Assembly (NCBI GenBank): GCA_002390455.1
Contig: DGPN01000023.1
Span: 1 to 64,000, forward strand
Length of the DNA stretch: 64,000 nucleotides
Source: Flavobacteriaceae bacterium UBA4439
GTDB taxonomy: Bacteria > Bacteroidota > Bacteroidia > Flavobacteriales > Flavobacteriaceae
Direction of reading: 5' to 3'
The notes below the pieces were generated by a model. The model was not told the origin of the DNA and made no database searches. It saw nothing but the letters and a program-made list of their open reading frames with translations. The position numbers and the translations under genes were made by a program. This document shows positions 50,547 to 59,895 of the stretch, piece after piece. Positions within the stretch are counted from its first letter, which is position 1, and every line of letters begins with the position of its first letter.

Positions 50547-52601
50547 ATGTCCTCGCAGCCAAAGAGATATACTGTTACTGCTGCTTTACCCTATACCAAC
50601 GGTCCTATCCATATTGGCCATCTGGCAGGAGTTTATGTTCCTGCTGATATATATGTTCGTTATCTCAGACTGAGAAAAAAGGATGTAGCCTTTATTTGTG
50701 GGAGTGACGAACACGGTGTTGCGATAGCCATTAAGGCCAAAAAAGAAGGGAAAACACCGCAAGAGGTAATCGATCATTACGATCAAATCATCCGTGAAGC
50801 TTTTGACGGTTTTGGGATTTCATTTGACAATTACTCCCGAACCTCGAGGGCAATACACCACCAAACGGCAGGTGAAATTTTCAAACAACTGGATGAACAG
50901 GGGCAATTTTTGGTCAAAAAAACCGAACAACTGTATGATCCAGAAGCCAAAACCTTTCTGGCCGACCGCTTTGTCACTGGGACTTGTCCCGTTTGTCAAA
51001 ACAAGGAAGCCTATGGTGACCAGTGCGAATCCTGTGGAAGCTCCCTCAATGCAACCGATCTCATAAATCCCAAATCGACTCTTTCTGGCAGTGTTCCCGA
51101 ATTTAAAAAAACAAAGCATTGGTTTCTACCCCTCGACCAACACGAAGCCTTTATTGAAGAATGGATACTGAAAGGACACAAAAAAGATTGGAAACCCAAT
51201 GTTTACGGACAGGTCAAATCATGGATTGACAATGGCTTACAGGCTCGTGCAGTTACGCGTGACTTGGATTGGGGCATCCCTGTTCCGGTCGAAGGAGGTG
51301 CTGGAAAAGTACTCTACGTCTGGTTTGACGCTCCCATTGGCTATATCTCCTCCACCAAGGAATGGGCTCAAAAGAAAAATATTGATTGGGAACCCTATTG
51401 GAAATCAAAAGACACCCAATTGGTTCACTTTATCGGAAAAGACAATATTGTTTTCCATTGTATTATTTTCCCCATCATCCTCAAAAACACAGGAACTTAT
51501 ATCCTTCCTGAAAATGTTCCAGCCAATGAGTTCCTCAACTTGGAAGGCAACAAAATTTCCACTTCCAAAAAATGGGCAGTGTGGTTGCATGAATATTTGG
51601 AGGATTTCCCCGACAAACAAGATGTATTGAGATATGTGTTGACTGCCAATGCACCGGAAACCAAAGACAACGATTTTACGTGGAAAGAATTCCAAACCCG
51701 TAACAACAGTGAATTGGTCGCTATTTTCGGTAATTTCATCAATAGGGTAATGGTACTCACCCAAAAATACTACGATGGAAAAGTTCCTTCCATGGGCTCA
51801 GTGAATGATACTGACCAAGCAGCATTGACAAAACTGAAAGAATTTCCATCCCAAATGGAAAAGCAAATAGAGCATTACCATTTTAGAGCCTACAGTCAAG
51901 AAGTAATGAATTTGGCACGATTGGGCAATAAGTACTTGGCAGAACAAGAGCCTTGGAAATTGATTAAGACCAATCCCGAACGAGTAGAAACCATCATGTT
52001 CACAGCACTACAGATTGCGGCGGGACTCACTATCCTGAGCGAGCCTCTACTCCCCTTTACAAACCAAAAAATGGTGGATATGCTCCAGCTCAATGCATCT
52101 TGGGAAGATGTAAGCGGTGATGATTTTCTTCTTGCTCCAGGGCACCTTCTCGAAAAACCACAATTACTTTTTGAAAAAGTTGAAGAGGAAGCCATTGAAA
52201 AACAGTTGGAAAAATTAAAGAACAACCTATCCCATGAAAACGAAAAAAATAAAGTGGAGGAAACCCCAAAAGAGATGATTGCTTTCGATGATTTTACCAA
52301 AATGGATCTCAAGACGGGAACCATACTCGAAGCCGAAAAAATGGCCAAAACCAAAAAGCTTTTGGTTTTAAAAGTCGATTTGGGTAATGAAGAAAGGACG
52401 ATTGTTTCCGGAATTGCGGAGAGTTATCAGGCCGAAGAGGTCGTGGGTAAAAAGGTTACGGTTTTGACCAATCTTCATCCAAGAACCATCCGTGGTGTGG
52501 AAAGTCAAGGAATGCTATTGATGGCAGAGAATGGGGAAGGGCGATTGATTTTTATCTCCCCAGAAGACGACAACACCCCCAGCGGTTTGACCATCAGGTA
52601 A
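50547..52601 (+). CDS. metG: Methionyl-tRNA synthetase with C-terminal tRNA-binding domain
   Basis: This is a 684-residue class I synthetase charging tRNA-Met. The HIGH motif is in [11 protein letters not shown] near residue 20. The zinc knuckle has CPVC and CESC near 145-165. The KMSKS loop appears as KISTSKKW near 335, and the anticodon-binding helical domain follows. Residues about 575-684 are the tRNA-binding OB fold ([20 protein letters not shown] in part, [15 protein letters not shown]). Length and order match the E. coli form (677). The next gene begins 10 nt downstream. Confidence 0.97.
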   Translation: MSSQPKRYTVTAALPYTNGPIHIGHLAGVYVPADIYVRYLRLRKKDVAFICGSDEHGVAIAIKAKKEGKTPQEVIDHYDQIIREAFDGFGISFDNYSRTSRAIHHQTAGEIFKQLDEQGQFLVKKTEQLYDPEAKTFLADRFVTGTCPVCQNKEAYGDQCESCGSSLNATDLINPKSTLSGSVPEFKKTKHWFLPLDQHEAFIEEWILKGHKKDWKPNVYGQVKSWIDNGLQARAVTRDLDWGIPVPVEGGAGKVLYVWFDAPIGYISSTKEWAQKKNIDWEPYWKSKDTQLVHFIGKDNIVFHCIIFPIILKNTGTYILPENVPANEFLNLEGNKISTSKKWAVWLHEYLEDFPDKQDVLRYVLTANAPETKDNDFTWKEFQTRNNSELVAIFGNFINRVMVLTQKYYDGKVPSMGSVNDTDQAALTKLKEFPSQMEKQIEHYHFRAYSQEVMNLARLGNKYLAEQEPWKLIKTNPERVETIMFTALQIAAGLTILSEPLLPFTNQKMVDMLQLNASWEDVSGDDFLLAPGHLLEKPQLLFEKVEEEAIEKQLEKLKNNLSHENEKNKVEETPKEMIAFDDFTKMDLKTGTILEAEKMAKTKKLLVLKVDLGNEERTIVSGIAESYQAEEVVGKKVTVLTNLHPRTIRGVESQGMLLMAENGEGRLIFISPEDDNTPSGLTIR

Positions 52602-52610
52602 ATTCATCCT

Positions 52611-53510
52611 GTGATAGCTGTTGCCTTTGATCCCATTTATGTATTGCCCCTTCCCGAAAACCATAGATTTCCTATGGAAAAATACGATCTGCTGCCCAAG
52701 CAACTGATGCATGAAGGCACTTGTGATCGAGATGATTTTTTTTCCCCAAAGCCCTTATCTGATCAAATTGTAAAAACCATTCATCAATCTGACTATGTGG
52801 ATCGATTAAAACGTCAGGATCTCAATCGATCTGAAATCAGAAAAATAGGATTTCCCATTTCCCAACAATTGGTAGAAAGAGAATTTGTCATTGCAGGAGG
52901 AACTGTCGAAGGGGCATTGAAGTCTCTTCAATCGGGCATCTCATTTAATATTGCCGGGGGGACACATCATGCCTATTCAACCCACGGTGAGGCATTTTGT
53001 ATGCTGAATGACCAAGCCATTGCCGCACAATATTTATTAGACCACCACCATGCCCAAAGAATTTTGATCATCGATTTGGATGTTCATCAAGGTAATGGCA
53101 CGGCAGAGATTTTCAAAAATGAGGATCGAGTATTTACCTTTTCGATGCATGGCCAAAAAAACTATCCCTTTAAAAAAGAACAAAGCGACTGGGACATTCC
53201 GTTGGAGGACAAAACAGGAGATGAACGATATCTAAATGTGCTAAACGATACGCTTCCACAACTTTTTGAGCAAGTAGATCCAGACTTTGTTTTTTATCTA
53301 TCGGGGGTGGATGTAGTGGCTACAGATCGGTTGGGTCGGTTGGCAATGAGTCTAGAGGGATGCAAACAAAGGGATGAACAGGTGCTGGAATTTTGCCACA
53401 AACTTTCCCTGCCCGTTCAATGTAGCATGGGTGGTGGTTATTCGGAAGACATCAAACTGATCATCGAGGCACATGCGAACACCTACCGAGTCGCACAACG
53501 GATTTTTTAA
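52611..53510 (+). CDS. Histone-deacetylase-superfamily amidohydrolase
   Basis: This is a 299-residue zinc-dependent deacetylase of the arginase/HDAC fold, cytosolic. The active site is visible in GGTHHAYSTHGEAFCMLND (catalytic His-His pair), the zinc ligands in IDLDVHQGNGT (Asp and His) and SGVDVVATDRLG (Asp). The C-terminal GGGYS supplies the glycine loop and the Tyr expected near the site. GTG 52611 is used as start because it gives MIAVAFDP close behind metG. Bacterial members act on acetylated lysines, polyamines or other amides. It converges with the CBS gene through a shared TTAA. Confidence 0.9.
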   Translation: MIAVAFDPIYVLPLPENHRFPMEKYDLLPKQLMHEGTCDRDDFFSPKPLSDQIVKTIHQSDYVDRLKRQDLNRSEIRKIGFPISQQLVEREFVIAGGTVEGALKSLQSGISFNIAGGTHHAYSTHGEAFCMLNDQAIAAQYLLDHHHAQRILIIDLDVHQGNGTAEIFKNEDRVFTFSMHGQKNYPFKKEQSDWDIPLEDKTGDERYLNVLNDTLPQLFEQVDPDFVFYLSGVDVVATDRLGRLAMSLEGCKQRDEQVLEFCHKLSLPVQCSMGGGYSEDIKLIIEAHANTYRVAQRIF

Positions 53511-53971
53511 CGCCAGGTTTGACTTTTCATATTGAGGGTTGCCACAACAATGTCTTTACGGCTGATCTGTCCGACCAATCGATTGTTATCCAACACGGGG
53601 AAACGTCTTCTAGTGGTTTTAAAAAACATTGACGCTGCCTCAAAAATTGTCTTATTGGCATCGATAGTATCCACCTTAGAGGTCATAAAGTGGGCCACTG
53701 TTTTGTCGAGAATGGGTAAATTAAAATAGCGACTATCTGAGATTTCTTTCATACAGTCAGCTTCTGAAATTACCCCGATCAATTCCCCAGTATCATCCAC
53801 TACTGGGCCTCCAGAAATACGGTATTTGATGAATTCCTTCATGACTTCGTGGATGGATTGGTTCTGTTTAAAAACGACCAAATCTCGTGTCATGATATCA
53901 GACACCAATAATGTTTTGTTTGGTGCTTTGGATTGAGTTGCTCTTTGTCCTTGAAAGCTTTTTATCGGCAT
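53507..53971 (-). CDS. CBS-domain-pair protein
   Basis: This is a 154-residue protein consisting almost entirely of two CBS domains after a short basic lead: VSDIMTRDLVVFK to GELIGVISEADCMKEI, and VAHFMTSKVDTI to NRLVGQISRKDIV. Stand-alone CBS pairs bind adenosine nucleotides and regulate partners, often transporters or enzymes. The linker YFNLPIL between the domains is typical of the family. Its last stop codon overlaps that of the deacetylase gene by four bases. Confidence 0.9.
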   Translation of the reverse strand: MPIKSFQGQRATQSKAPNKTLLVSDIMTRDLVVFKQNQSIHEVMKEFIKYRISGGPVVDDTGELIGVISEADCMKEISDSRYFNLPILDKTVAHFMTSKVDTIDANKTIFEAASMFFKTTRRRFPVLDNNRLVGQISRKDIVVATLNMKSQTWR

Positions 53972-54036
53972 AACTCATTGTTTTTGTATCTCTTAAGATA
54001 ATGATTTTTAAAATATCATTTAATAATTTTGAGAAC

Positions 54037-54044
54037 TATCTTTG
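54037..54044 (+). promoter_or_regulatory. -7 box TATCTTTG for the epimerase-like gene
   Basis: TATCTTTG lies 28 nt before ATG 54073, in the same AACTATCTTTGT context as the box at mfd. It argues that translation starts at 54073 and not at the upstream ATG 54001. Confidence 0.5.
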
Positions 54045-54072
54045 TAAAAGCTCAAACAAAAACCATGGAGCA

Positions 54073-54882
54073 ATGAAAAAAATCGGAATATTGGGAGGCG
54101 GATGGTTGGGCTCAGCCTTGGCTTTAGCGACTCAAAAAAAGGGGCATCAGGTCAAGGTAACATCGACAACTGAGAAAGGGGTAAAGCTACTTCAAAATAA
54201 AGGATTGAGTGCACAATTCCTAAAGCTAAGCGAATCGTCCATCATGGGGAAAATCGATTTCTTTAAAGATATTGACACCCTTTTAATCAACATCCCCCCA
54301 GGTCTAAGGAAAAATCCCCAACGCGATTATGTTGCCTTAGTGGAGCAAATCGTTGAAAAAGCAGAAGCCTATAAAATTCAAAGGGTATTATTCACCAGCA
54401 GTACTTCCGTATATGGTTTTCAAGAGGGAATTATCACCGAAACAAGTGAATTATTGGGGGATAGCCCTTCGGCACAACAAATTATTAAAGTGGAACAAAA
54501 GCTGTTAAAAAACGAAAAAATCGAAAGCTGTATTGTTCGACTGGGGGGCTTGATGGGGCCCGATCGTCATCCCATCTTCACCTTGAGCGGTAAAAAAAAT
54601 CTACCCAACCCTCTATCACCTATCAACTTTATCCATCAAAAAGATGCGATAGCTATTATTTTAACCCTGATCGAAAACTGGAGTGGGAATCAAATCTTCA
54701 ATGCCGTAACGCCCTATCACCCCGGTCGGGAAGCTTATTATTCACAGATGGCGGAAATCGCTCAGCTTCCCCCACCAAGCTTTGAAAAAACAGGGGTCAT
54801 AAGAGGGTTTGTCAGCTCCGAAAAAGCATGTTCTGAACTCCATTTTACATTCAAAGTGAAAAACTTGTTAATATTAAATTAA
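54073..54882 (+). CDS. NAD(P)-binding epimerase-like protein (extended SDR, YeeZ-like)
   Basis: This is a 269-residue protein starting MKKIGILGGGWLGSALA, where GGGWLG is the dinucleotide-binding loop. TSSTSVYGFQEG and the nearby Glu-rich segment correspond to the epimerase active-site region, though a classical YxxxK is not obvious: QQIIKVEQ follows in its place. IRLGGLMGP-like sequence (VRLGGLMGPDRHP) and INFIHQKDA are conserved in the YeeZ subgroup. A redox or epimerase role on a nucleotide sugar is possible but unproven. ATG 54073 is selected by the promoter box 28 nt upstream. Confidence 0.78.
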   Translation: MKKIGILGGGWLGSALALATQKKGHQVKVTSTTEKGVKLLQNKGLSAQFLKLSESSIMGKIDFFKDIDTLLINIPPGLRKNPQRDYVALVEQIVEKAEAYKIQRVLFTSSTSVYGFQEGIITETSELLGDSPSAQQIIKVEQKLLKNEKIESCIVRLGGLMGPDRHPIFTLSGKKNLPNPLSPINFIHQKDAIAIILTLIENWSGNQIFNAVTPYHPGREAYYSQMAEIAQLPPPSFEKTGVIRGFVSSEKACSELHFTFKVKNLLILN

Positions 54883-54936
54883 AACAGAATTCACAAAGCG
54901 CCTCAATTCTCTTTAAGTTTACAAAAAACCTAAATT

Positions 54937-55377
54937 TTGTCTACTTCATCGGAATATATTACGGTACTTGAGAAAATTCTTAACTTATTAAAGAATTCAA
55001 AGCTAGAGTATTTAAAAGCTTCTGACGAGTGTAATCTATCCAAAGACAAACGATATTTCAACATACAATCTACCCATAGAAACCGATTTTTTCAGGATGT
55101 AACCCAATTATTGAGATCCCTCAATGTGGAAGTAGAAAACTTGATTATCCATCGGCTCAATTTTGAGGAAATGGTCATTTCGTCCATCAAAAAAACCGAT
55201 CACACCCATCTCCACAAATGTGTAGAATACGACCAAAAGCTTTTAGCATTGTACGATCAAGCACTGACCCTTCAACCGAAAGCCTTATTTTTAAGAAATC
55301 AAAAAGAAAAAATTTCTGACTCTTTAAAAGAAGGAATTTATTTTCTGGAAAATGCGGGTTTCATTTTTGAGTCCTGA
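54937..55377 (+). CDS. Four-helix-bundle protein (DUF2383/PA2169-like)
   Basis: This is a 146-residue all-helical protein resembling DUF2383, a ferritin-like stress-protein family. Signature segments are LEKILNLLKNSKLEYLKASD and FFQDVTQLLRSL. Conserved acidic and His residues (ECVEYDQ-like KCVEYDQKLLALYDQAL, HTHLHK) could bind metal. TTG 54937 is the only plausible start; no in-frame ATG lies near the N-terminus. The 3' end overlaps the convergent lipoprotein gene by 40 bp. Confidence 0.6.
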   Translation: MSTSSEYITVLEKILNLLKNSKLEYLKASDECNLSKDKRYFNIQSTHRNRFFQDVTQLLRSLNVEVENLIIHRLNFEEMVISSIKKTDHTHLHKCVEYDQKLLALYDQALTLQPKALFLRNQKEKISDSLKEGIYFLENAGFIFES

Positions 55378-55904
55378 AAAACAGGATTAACCATTCTCAG
55401 GCTGTCCAATTCTATTTTGTTATCCTCTGCCATACTGATCATACGCTTTAAGAGGATATTATACTCTAAATAAAGTTCATCCAATGCTTGATTGAGCTTT
55501 TCATTCTGTTTATTGACCGCATAAAAATGGCACTTGATGATTTGGGTCTGAATTACTTTTATTCTGCTGTATATGGGAAATTTATTAAAATCTTCGGGAA
55601 AAGGTTCTTTTAATAAAGAACTGGTGGTTTTATAGAGTTCAGAGATAAAGGTCATTATTTCGGCTGTATTGAGCTGAGTTATGTCCTCTACCTCATCTTT
55701 GAATTTTATGAATTGTACCCATTGATCTATTTCGTTTTCTTCAATAAACTCTGGGGTGAGTTGGGTGAGTTGGGTAGCCTGATCGGGAGCATCAACATTC
55801 AACTCCTCCTCCTTTTTTTCAACGACTTGTTGGTTTTCAGGTTTTTTTTCTGTGCAGGAAAAAAGAAAAATAATCATCAGACCAAGAAAAGAGTAACGGA
55901 GCAT
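55338..55904 (-). CDS. Uncharacterised lipoprotein downstream of the carotenoid genes
   Basis: This is a 188-residue lipoprotein. ATG 55904 gives MLRYSFLGLMIIFLFSC with the lipobox Cys17, then a Glu/Gln-rich linker (KKPENQQVVEKKEEELN). The rest is helical and charged (LDELYLEYNILLKRMISMAEDN). I do not recognise the family. It starts 11 nt after the cruF stop, so it is probably the last gene of the crtA-crtD-cruF transcript. Its end overlaps the convergent four-helix gene by 40 bp. Confidence 0.65.
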   Translation of the reverse strand: MLRYSFLGLMIIFLFSCTEKKPENQQVVEKKEEELNVDAPDQATQLTQLTPEFIEENEIDQWVQFIKFKDEVEDITQLNTAEIMTFISELYKTTSSLLKEPFPEDFNKFPIYSRIKVIQTQIIKCHFYAVNKQNEKLNQALDELYLEYNILLKRMISMAEDNKIELDSLRMVNPVFQDSKMKPAFSRK

Positions 55905-55915
55905 GAGTAAAAAGT

Positions 55916-56566
55916 TTAAATACCTATAGTGGTTTGCTTGATTAAAAGTACAGCAAAGAAAATGATTTGCAAAAGATACAACTGATGAGGGAACCAACCC
56001 TCAACGGATACCTTAAAATAATGAAATACCGCTTGTAAAAAAAGTGCCACTGCTGCCCAACCAAAATAGTTTTGAAGGGGTGCCTCTCCTCCGTCAAAAA
56101 CCCAAAAATCCAATACCGGAGCAATGGGCTCTATCAAAAGGTCTAGAAAAATCATCAAACCAACGCCAATGATGATTCGCATGAAGATATTCTGGTAAAA
56201 CTGCTGTGCAATGGCTCCCGTAATGATAGTCAGAAGTGCCCAGTTGACACCTATCAGTATTGGAACCCCCAAAATCTTATATCCCAACGCATTTCCATAC
56301 TGATAATCTCCAAAAATCCAACCCCATTGGACTCCTAAAATTTCGGTAATCATCCCAGTAAAAAAACCCAAAATAACCATTGGAAAAAACCATTTATGCC
56401 CACTACAATTGAGCAACAAAAGAACAAAATTGATCGATAAATTGAGTGGAGTCGCCGAAATGAACCAGTCTGAATTGCCGTAGAGTATTCCCAAAATTCC
56501 GCTGAGGTGAAATAACCAAATGATGGCAATGGAAACATTCTCAAGGTTTAATTTGACTGGAGTCAT
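55916..56566 (-). CDS. cruF: Carotenoid 1',2'-hydratase-like membrane protein (CruF family)
   Basis: This is a 216-residue polytopic membrane protein, start ATG 56566 eight bases after the crtD stop. About seven hydrophobic helices are visible (SIAIIWLFHLSGILGILYG, FVLLLLNC, VILGFFTGMITEILGV and others). Conserved polar residues include GNSDWFIS, TEILGVQWGWIFGDYQYG and LIEPIAPVLDFW, typical of the CruF/DUF422 family. In flavobacteria CruF adds water to the psi end of lycopene-type carotenoids on the way to saproxanthin and myxol. Pairing with crtD supports this role. Confidence 0.85.
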   Translation of the reverse strand: MTPVKLNLENVSIAIIWLFHLSGILGILYGNSDWFISATPLNLSINFVLLLLNCSGHKWFFPMVILGFFTGMITEILGVQWGWIFGDYQYGNALGYKILGVPILIGVNWALLTIITGAIAQQFYQNIFMRIIIGVGLMIFLDLLIEPIAPVLDFWVFDGGEAPLQNYFGWAAVALFLQAVFHYFKVSVEGWFPHQLYLLQIIFFAVLLIKQTTIGI

Positions 56567-56574
56567 CTGTGGTC

Positions 56575-58035
56575 TTAGGGTATTAGATCTGTTGCAATTT
56601 TGGCGGAAAGCAAACACAGAGGGATGCCTCCACCGGGATGTACACTTCCACCACAAAAATATAAATTTTTGATTTTGGAACTGAAATTAGGATGCCTCAG
56701 AAAAGCAGCCATTTTATTGTTGCTGGAACTGCCGTATAGCGCCCCCAAATGTGAGGATGTTTTATGTTCAATCATCGGAGGCGTCAAAACCTCTTCTTCT
56801 TGAATCAGAGAATCCATATCAACTTTCAAAATGCGATTGAGTTTGGCGATTGTTTTTTTTCTCAATTCATTCTTAATCTGATTCCAATCCTGTCCGTGAT
56901 CTGCAGGGGTGTTGATCATCACAAACCAGTTTTCAGCTCCTTTTGGGGCATCTGATGGAATATCTTTGGAGGTAATATTAACATAGACCGTAAAATCTTC
57001 ACTGGGTTTTTTTTGATTAAAAATGGCTTCAAATTCTGATTTATAGTCTTGAGAAAAAAAGATGTTATGCAAATCGAGTTGATCAAAAATCTTATTAATA
57101 CCCCAATAAAAAATGACTGCCGAGCTAGAGCGTTCTTGACTTAAAATCCTTTGAGGAGCTTTGATGCCTTTCAGAAGATTTTTATAGGTGGGGAAAACGT
57201 CCATATTGGATAGGACAATGTCGGCCAAAAGGGTATGATTTTTGGTTTTGATCCCCGTGGCCTTTCCATTTTCGACAAGGATTTGACTGACTTTTTCACC
57301 CAAGTGAAAACTAACGCCTTTTCTTTTGGCCAATTCAAAAAGAGATAGCGTAATTTGTTCCATTCCTCCATCGGGCACAAAAGTTCCAAACTCCTGTTCC
57401 AAGTGCTGAACCAATGTCATTATACCAGGGGTTTGATAGGGAGAAGAACCGTTGTAGGTGGCATAACGATCATACATTTGAACCAAATGTGGTTCTTTGA
57501 GCTGGGCCGCATTGACGGTATGGAGATTTTGATTGATTTCATAAAGGCTAAGATTGAGCAGCGCTTTAAGGGTTTTAACGGACAAAAAACCTTTGAATTT
57601 ATGTAACGATTGCTCCAAAAAAAGAGGGGCGGTTAATTCAAATTTTTTTTTAGCACGTTTGAGGTATTTTTCCAATACAGTAGCTTTTACGCCCAATTTA
57701 TTGTGAACTTCTTGCAGAAAAAGTTTCGAGTCGGCATAAGCAGTAAGTTGGGTTTGATCCTCCCAAAAATACTGACAGGCGATTTTTTTCTTCTGATAAG
57801 TAAAAAAATCGCTGGCTTTTTCACCGTGAATTTCGAACAATTCGGTAACGTATTGTGGCATGGTAAACAAGGAGGGGCCAGCATCAAAGCGATAATCTCC
57901 CAAGGAGAAAGCACTCAGTTTTCCACCAGGGTAGTCATTGGCCTCAAAAACGGTTACCTTATACCCTTTTTTTGACAAACGCAAAGCCGCTGCAATACCT
58001 CCAATTCCCGCTCCGATGACCACTGCATTTTTCAT
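56575..58035 (-). CDS. crtD: Carotenoid 3,4-desaturase (CrtD-like, CrtI family)
   Basis: This is a 486-residue FAD-dependent desaturase. The N-terminal dinucleotide motif is VIGAGIGGIAAALRL with GGKLSAF, and the C-terminal FAD-binding signature is GGSVHPGGGIPLCLLSAKIA in its CrtD form (GGGIPL). FDAGPSLFTMPQY is conserved. With CruF next door it probably desaturates the hydroxylated end of 1'-hydroxycarotenoids, as in saproxanthin formation. It overlaps the upstream CrtA-like gene by ATGA, so the two are translationally coupled. Confidence 0.87.
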   Translation of the reverse strand: MKNAVVIGAGIGGIAAALRLSKKGYKVTVFEANDYPGGKLSAFSLGDYRFDAGPSLFTMPQYVTELFEIHGEKASDFFTYQKKKIACQYFWEDQTQLTAYADSKLFLQEVHNKLGVKATVLEKYLKRAKKKFELTAPLFLEQSLHKFKGFLSVKTLKALLNLSLYEINQNLHTVNAAQLKEPHLVQMYDRYATYNGSSPYQTPGIMTLVQHLEQEFGTFVPDGGMEQITLSLFELAKRKGVSFHLGEKVSQILVENGKATGIKTKNHTLLADIVLSNMDVFPTYKNLLKGIKAPQRILSQERSSSAVIFYWGINKIFDQLDLHNIFFSQDYKSEFEAIFNQKKPSEDFTVYVNITSKDIPSDAPKGAENWFVMINTPADHGQDWNQIKNELRKKTIAKLNRILKVDMDSLIQEEEVLTPPMIEHKTSSHLGALYGSSSNNKMAAFLRHPNFSSKIKNLYFCGGSVHPGGGIPLCLLSAKIATDLIP

Positions 58036-58727
58036 TTTCTAAGAGAATTTGGTTTGATGAATCCTGTATCAGAGAGAACGTGAAAACGGGCAAAGAGGTC
58101 TTCGCTATACCACTGCTGACTTCTTGTTTTTTTGATGATTTTTGCATGGGTTTGATCGCGGTAGGCAAATTTTTTAACGGCCTCGAAACTGTCCCAAAGG
58201 CTGAGGGTCGCCTGTTGAACAAAAGGCCACTCTCCAATCCCTTTGAAATACTGAACCCCTGTGGCATTTTCTATGGCTGCACTGGCAGAAGGAACCGATT
58301 TCCAAAATGCAATGAGTCGAGATGGCCTAAGGGTCGCCCGAGTGATGACTGCAACAGGCAATTCGGAATCAATGGTCGTTGACTTTTGTTCCGTAAAAGG
58401 ATTTTGACCGCTCCACAAGCCATGGCTTTTAACGGGCAACATTTTAAGGGTTCGAATAGAAGATGATTTTTGGTAGTAGGTTTGCATAAAACTATTGTGA
58501 TTCAAAAAATCATCAGCCGATTCTTGATTGTCCCATACCCCCAAAAAGGCATATGTTCCAAAATCTGGCCACAGACTAAAACCATTCCCACCTCCAGTTC
58601 CCATGAGCTTAAAGAACCTAAGCCCTTCTTTTTGTTTAAGTTTTCTGGGCGCAAGACCCATTTGAGCGAAAGCCCAGCGTTTATTTTTACGAAATTTGAA
58701 AAATGTAATGGTCGTTACGCCTTCCAT
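58032..58727 (-). CDS. crtA: Spheroidene-monooxygenase-like protein (CrtA family)
   Basis: This is a 231-residue CrtA-like protein. Landmarks are MEGVTTITFFKFRKNK, GTGGGNGFSLWPDFGTYAFLGVWD in parts, KSHGLWSGQNPF, VITRATLRP and VQQATLSLWDSF. In purple bacteria CrtA oxidises C-2 of spheroidene to a ketone. In a flavobacterium with CruF and CrtD it may hydroxylate or oxidise C-2' of a related end group, but the exact product is not known here. It is the first gene of the crtA-crtD-cruF-lipoprotein operon. Confidence 0.8.
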   Translation of the reverse strand: MEGVTTITFFKFRKNKRWAFAQMGLAPRKLKQKEGLRFFKLMGTGGGNGFSLWPDFGTYAFLGVWDNQESADDFLNHNSFMQTYYQKSSSIRTLKMLPVKSHGLWSGQNPFTEQKSTTIDSELPVAVITRATLRPSRLIAFWKSVPSASAAIENATGVQYFKGIGEWPFVQQATLSLWDSFEAVKKFAYRDQTHAKIIKKTRSQQWYSEDLFARFHVLSDTGFIKPNSLRK

Positions 58728-58800
58728 CTAAATCATGATCATCCTACAACACTAAGTTAGGGAAAAACTCTTATAAGGCTTGAAAATTAGGGGTTAAATA

Positions 58801-58860
58801 TAACGCCTCTGCTAGGATTTTAGAATTTGACTTTAGGAGGTAGTAATCGCAGAGGCGTTA
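58801..58860. repeat. Perfect 12-bp GC-rich inverted repeat in the carotenoid intergenic region
   Basis: TAACGCCTCTGC (58801-58812) and GCAGAGGCGTTA (58849-58860) pair perfectly around a 36-nt loop. It stands out from very AT-rich surroundings, between the divergent crtA and minipeptide/channel promoters. No T-run follows on either strand, so it is not a standard terminator. An operator, RNA hairpin or mobile-element scar are options. The rest of 58728-59008 holds only A-rich DNA and a -7 box. Confidence 0.7.
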
Positions 58861-58981
58861 ATAAACCAAATTGAATTTAAACTTATTAAATATATAGAAA
58901 AAAAATTCACAAAAAAAAGGTTAAACAAAAAAAAATTCAAGCTGTTCTAATAAATCCTCAAATTATACCCTTGAAATTGAT

Positions 58982-58989
58982 TATATTTG
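58982..58989 (+). promoter_or_regulatory. -7 box TATATTTG for the minipeptide/channel unit
   Basis: TATATTTG matches TAnnTTTG and ends 19 nt before the minipeptide ATG at 59009. No standard -33 box is found at the usual distance. Confidence 0.45.
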
Positions 58990-59008
58990 TTTACTATATT
59001 TATTAGTT

Positions 59009-59095
59009 ATGACTTCTTCTTTTGTGGCATTTGTTGTTGTTGTTTCTATAGCTGGTGTAATGATCGCTATTTTCATCGACCTTTCTAAAAAGTAA
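59009..59095 (+). CDS. Small single-helix membrane peptide upstream of a potassium channel
   Basis: This 28-codon frame starts at ATG 59009 and reads MTSSF, then VAFVVVVSIAGVMIAIF (one membrane helix), then IDLSKK before TAA. A -7 box lies 19 nt upstream. It is in the same frame as the channel gene: TAA, two sense codons, then the channel's TTG start. It may be a translational leader, a small channel partner, or, with stop readthrough, an extra N-terminal helix of the channel. There is no database support that I can offer. Confidence 0.5.
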   Translation: MTSSFVAFVVVVSIAGVMIAIFIDLSKK

Positions 59096-59101
59096 TCCTC
59101 G

Positions 59102-59803
59102 TTGAAATCTCCTGTTATTTTTGACAAATTTATTTATCTGCTCATCATTTTCAATGTAGCAGCCATGATTTTGGAATCTCACGTTTCGATTCGAAATGTT
59201 TATGGTAATTATTTTAATGTTTTCGAGGCCATTTCTATTTATATTTTCTCTTTCGAGTATTTATATCGTATTCGTTTGGCCTATTTGGATAAGCGAATGA
59301 AAGGTGTTAAGAAATATATTTTTAGCACCTTTGGCTTAATTGATCTGATTTCGATCTTACCTTTCTTCCTCAATCAATTTGTAAAAGTTGATGGACGATT
59401 CCTGAGGATCTTAAGATTGTTTCGTTTAACCCGTATTTTTAAGTTGGGACGTGACAGTAGTTCTCTTCAGTTATTTGTCAGCGCATTAAAGGGGGTACAA
59501 AACGAATTGAAGTTTACCCTCTTTCTTTCCGCACTGGCTATTTTGTTTTCTGCCTCTGCCATTTACTATCTTGAGAACGAAGTCCAACCAGAAAAGTTTT
59601 CCAGTATTACAGAATCTATATGGTGGGCTACGGTTTCTCTGGCTACGGTAGGGTATGGGGACGTTTATCCTGTAACGGTTGGCGGTAAAGTTTTTGCTTC
59701 TGTCATATCGTTGATTGGGATCGGTATAGTAGCCATTCCCACAGGGATCATTTCGGCCTCTTTTGTTGAAGAAATCAATAAAGTCAGAAGGGGAGAAAAA
59801 TAA
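59102..59803 (+). CDS. Voltage-gated potassium channel (Kv/KvAP-like)
   Basis: This is a 233-residue six-helix potassium channel. S1 starts FIYLLIIFNVAAMILES. S4 carries regularly spaced arginines, RFLRILRLFRLTRIFK (about 100-115). The pore helix and selectivity filter are WWATVSLATVGYGDVYPVT, with TVGYGD. S6 follows with GIGIVAIPTGIISASF. No ATG is available before S1, so the TTG at 59102 is taken as start, six bases after the minipeptide stop in the same frame. It would conduct K+ in a voltage-dependent way in the inner membrane. Confidence 0.88.
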   Translation: MKSPVIFDKFIYLLIIFNVAAMILESHVSIRNVYGNYFNVFEAISIYIFSFEYLYRIRLAYLDKRMKGVKKYIFSTFGLIDLISILPFFLNQFVKVDGRFLRILRLFRLTRIFKLGRDSSSLQLFVSALKGVQNELKFTLFLSALAILFSASAIYYLENEVQPEKFSSITESIWWATVSLATVGYGDVYPVTVGGKVFASVISLIGIGIVAIPTGIISASFVEEINKVRRGEK

Positions 59804-59895
59804 TTCTACTCTTAGAGCTTTTTCTTATCATTATAATTTCACAAATAGTACAGGGATTTATGGCCTCATTATCTAATAAAACATTAAGTTATTAA

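Noticed and set aside
54001..54072. 24-residue N-terminal extension of the epimerase-like protein
   Set aside because: It contains the -7 box TATCTTTG and no family similarity; the dinucleotide-binding motif starts directly after ATG 54073.
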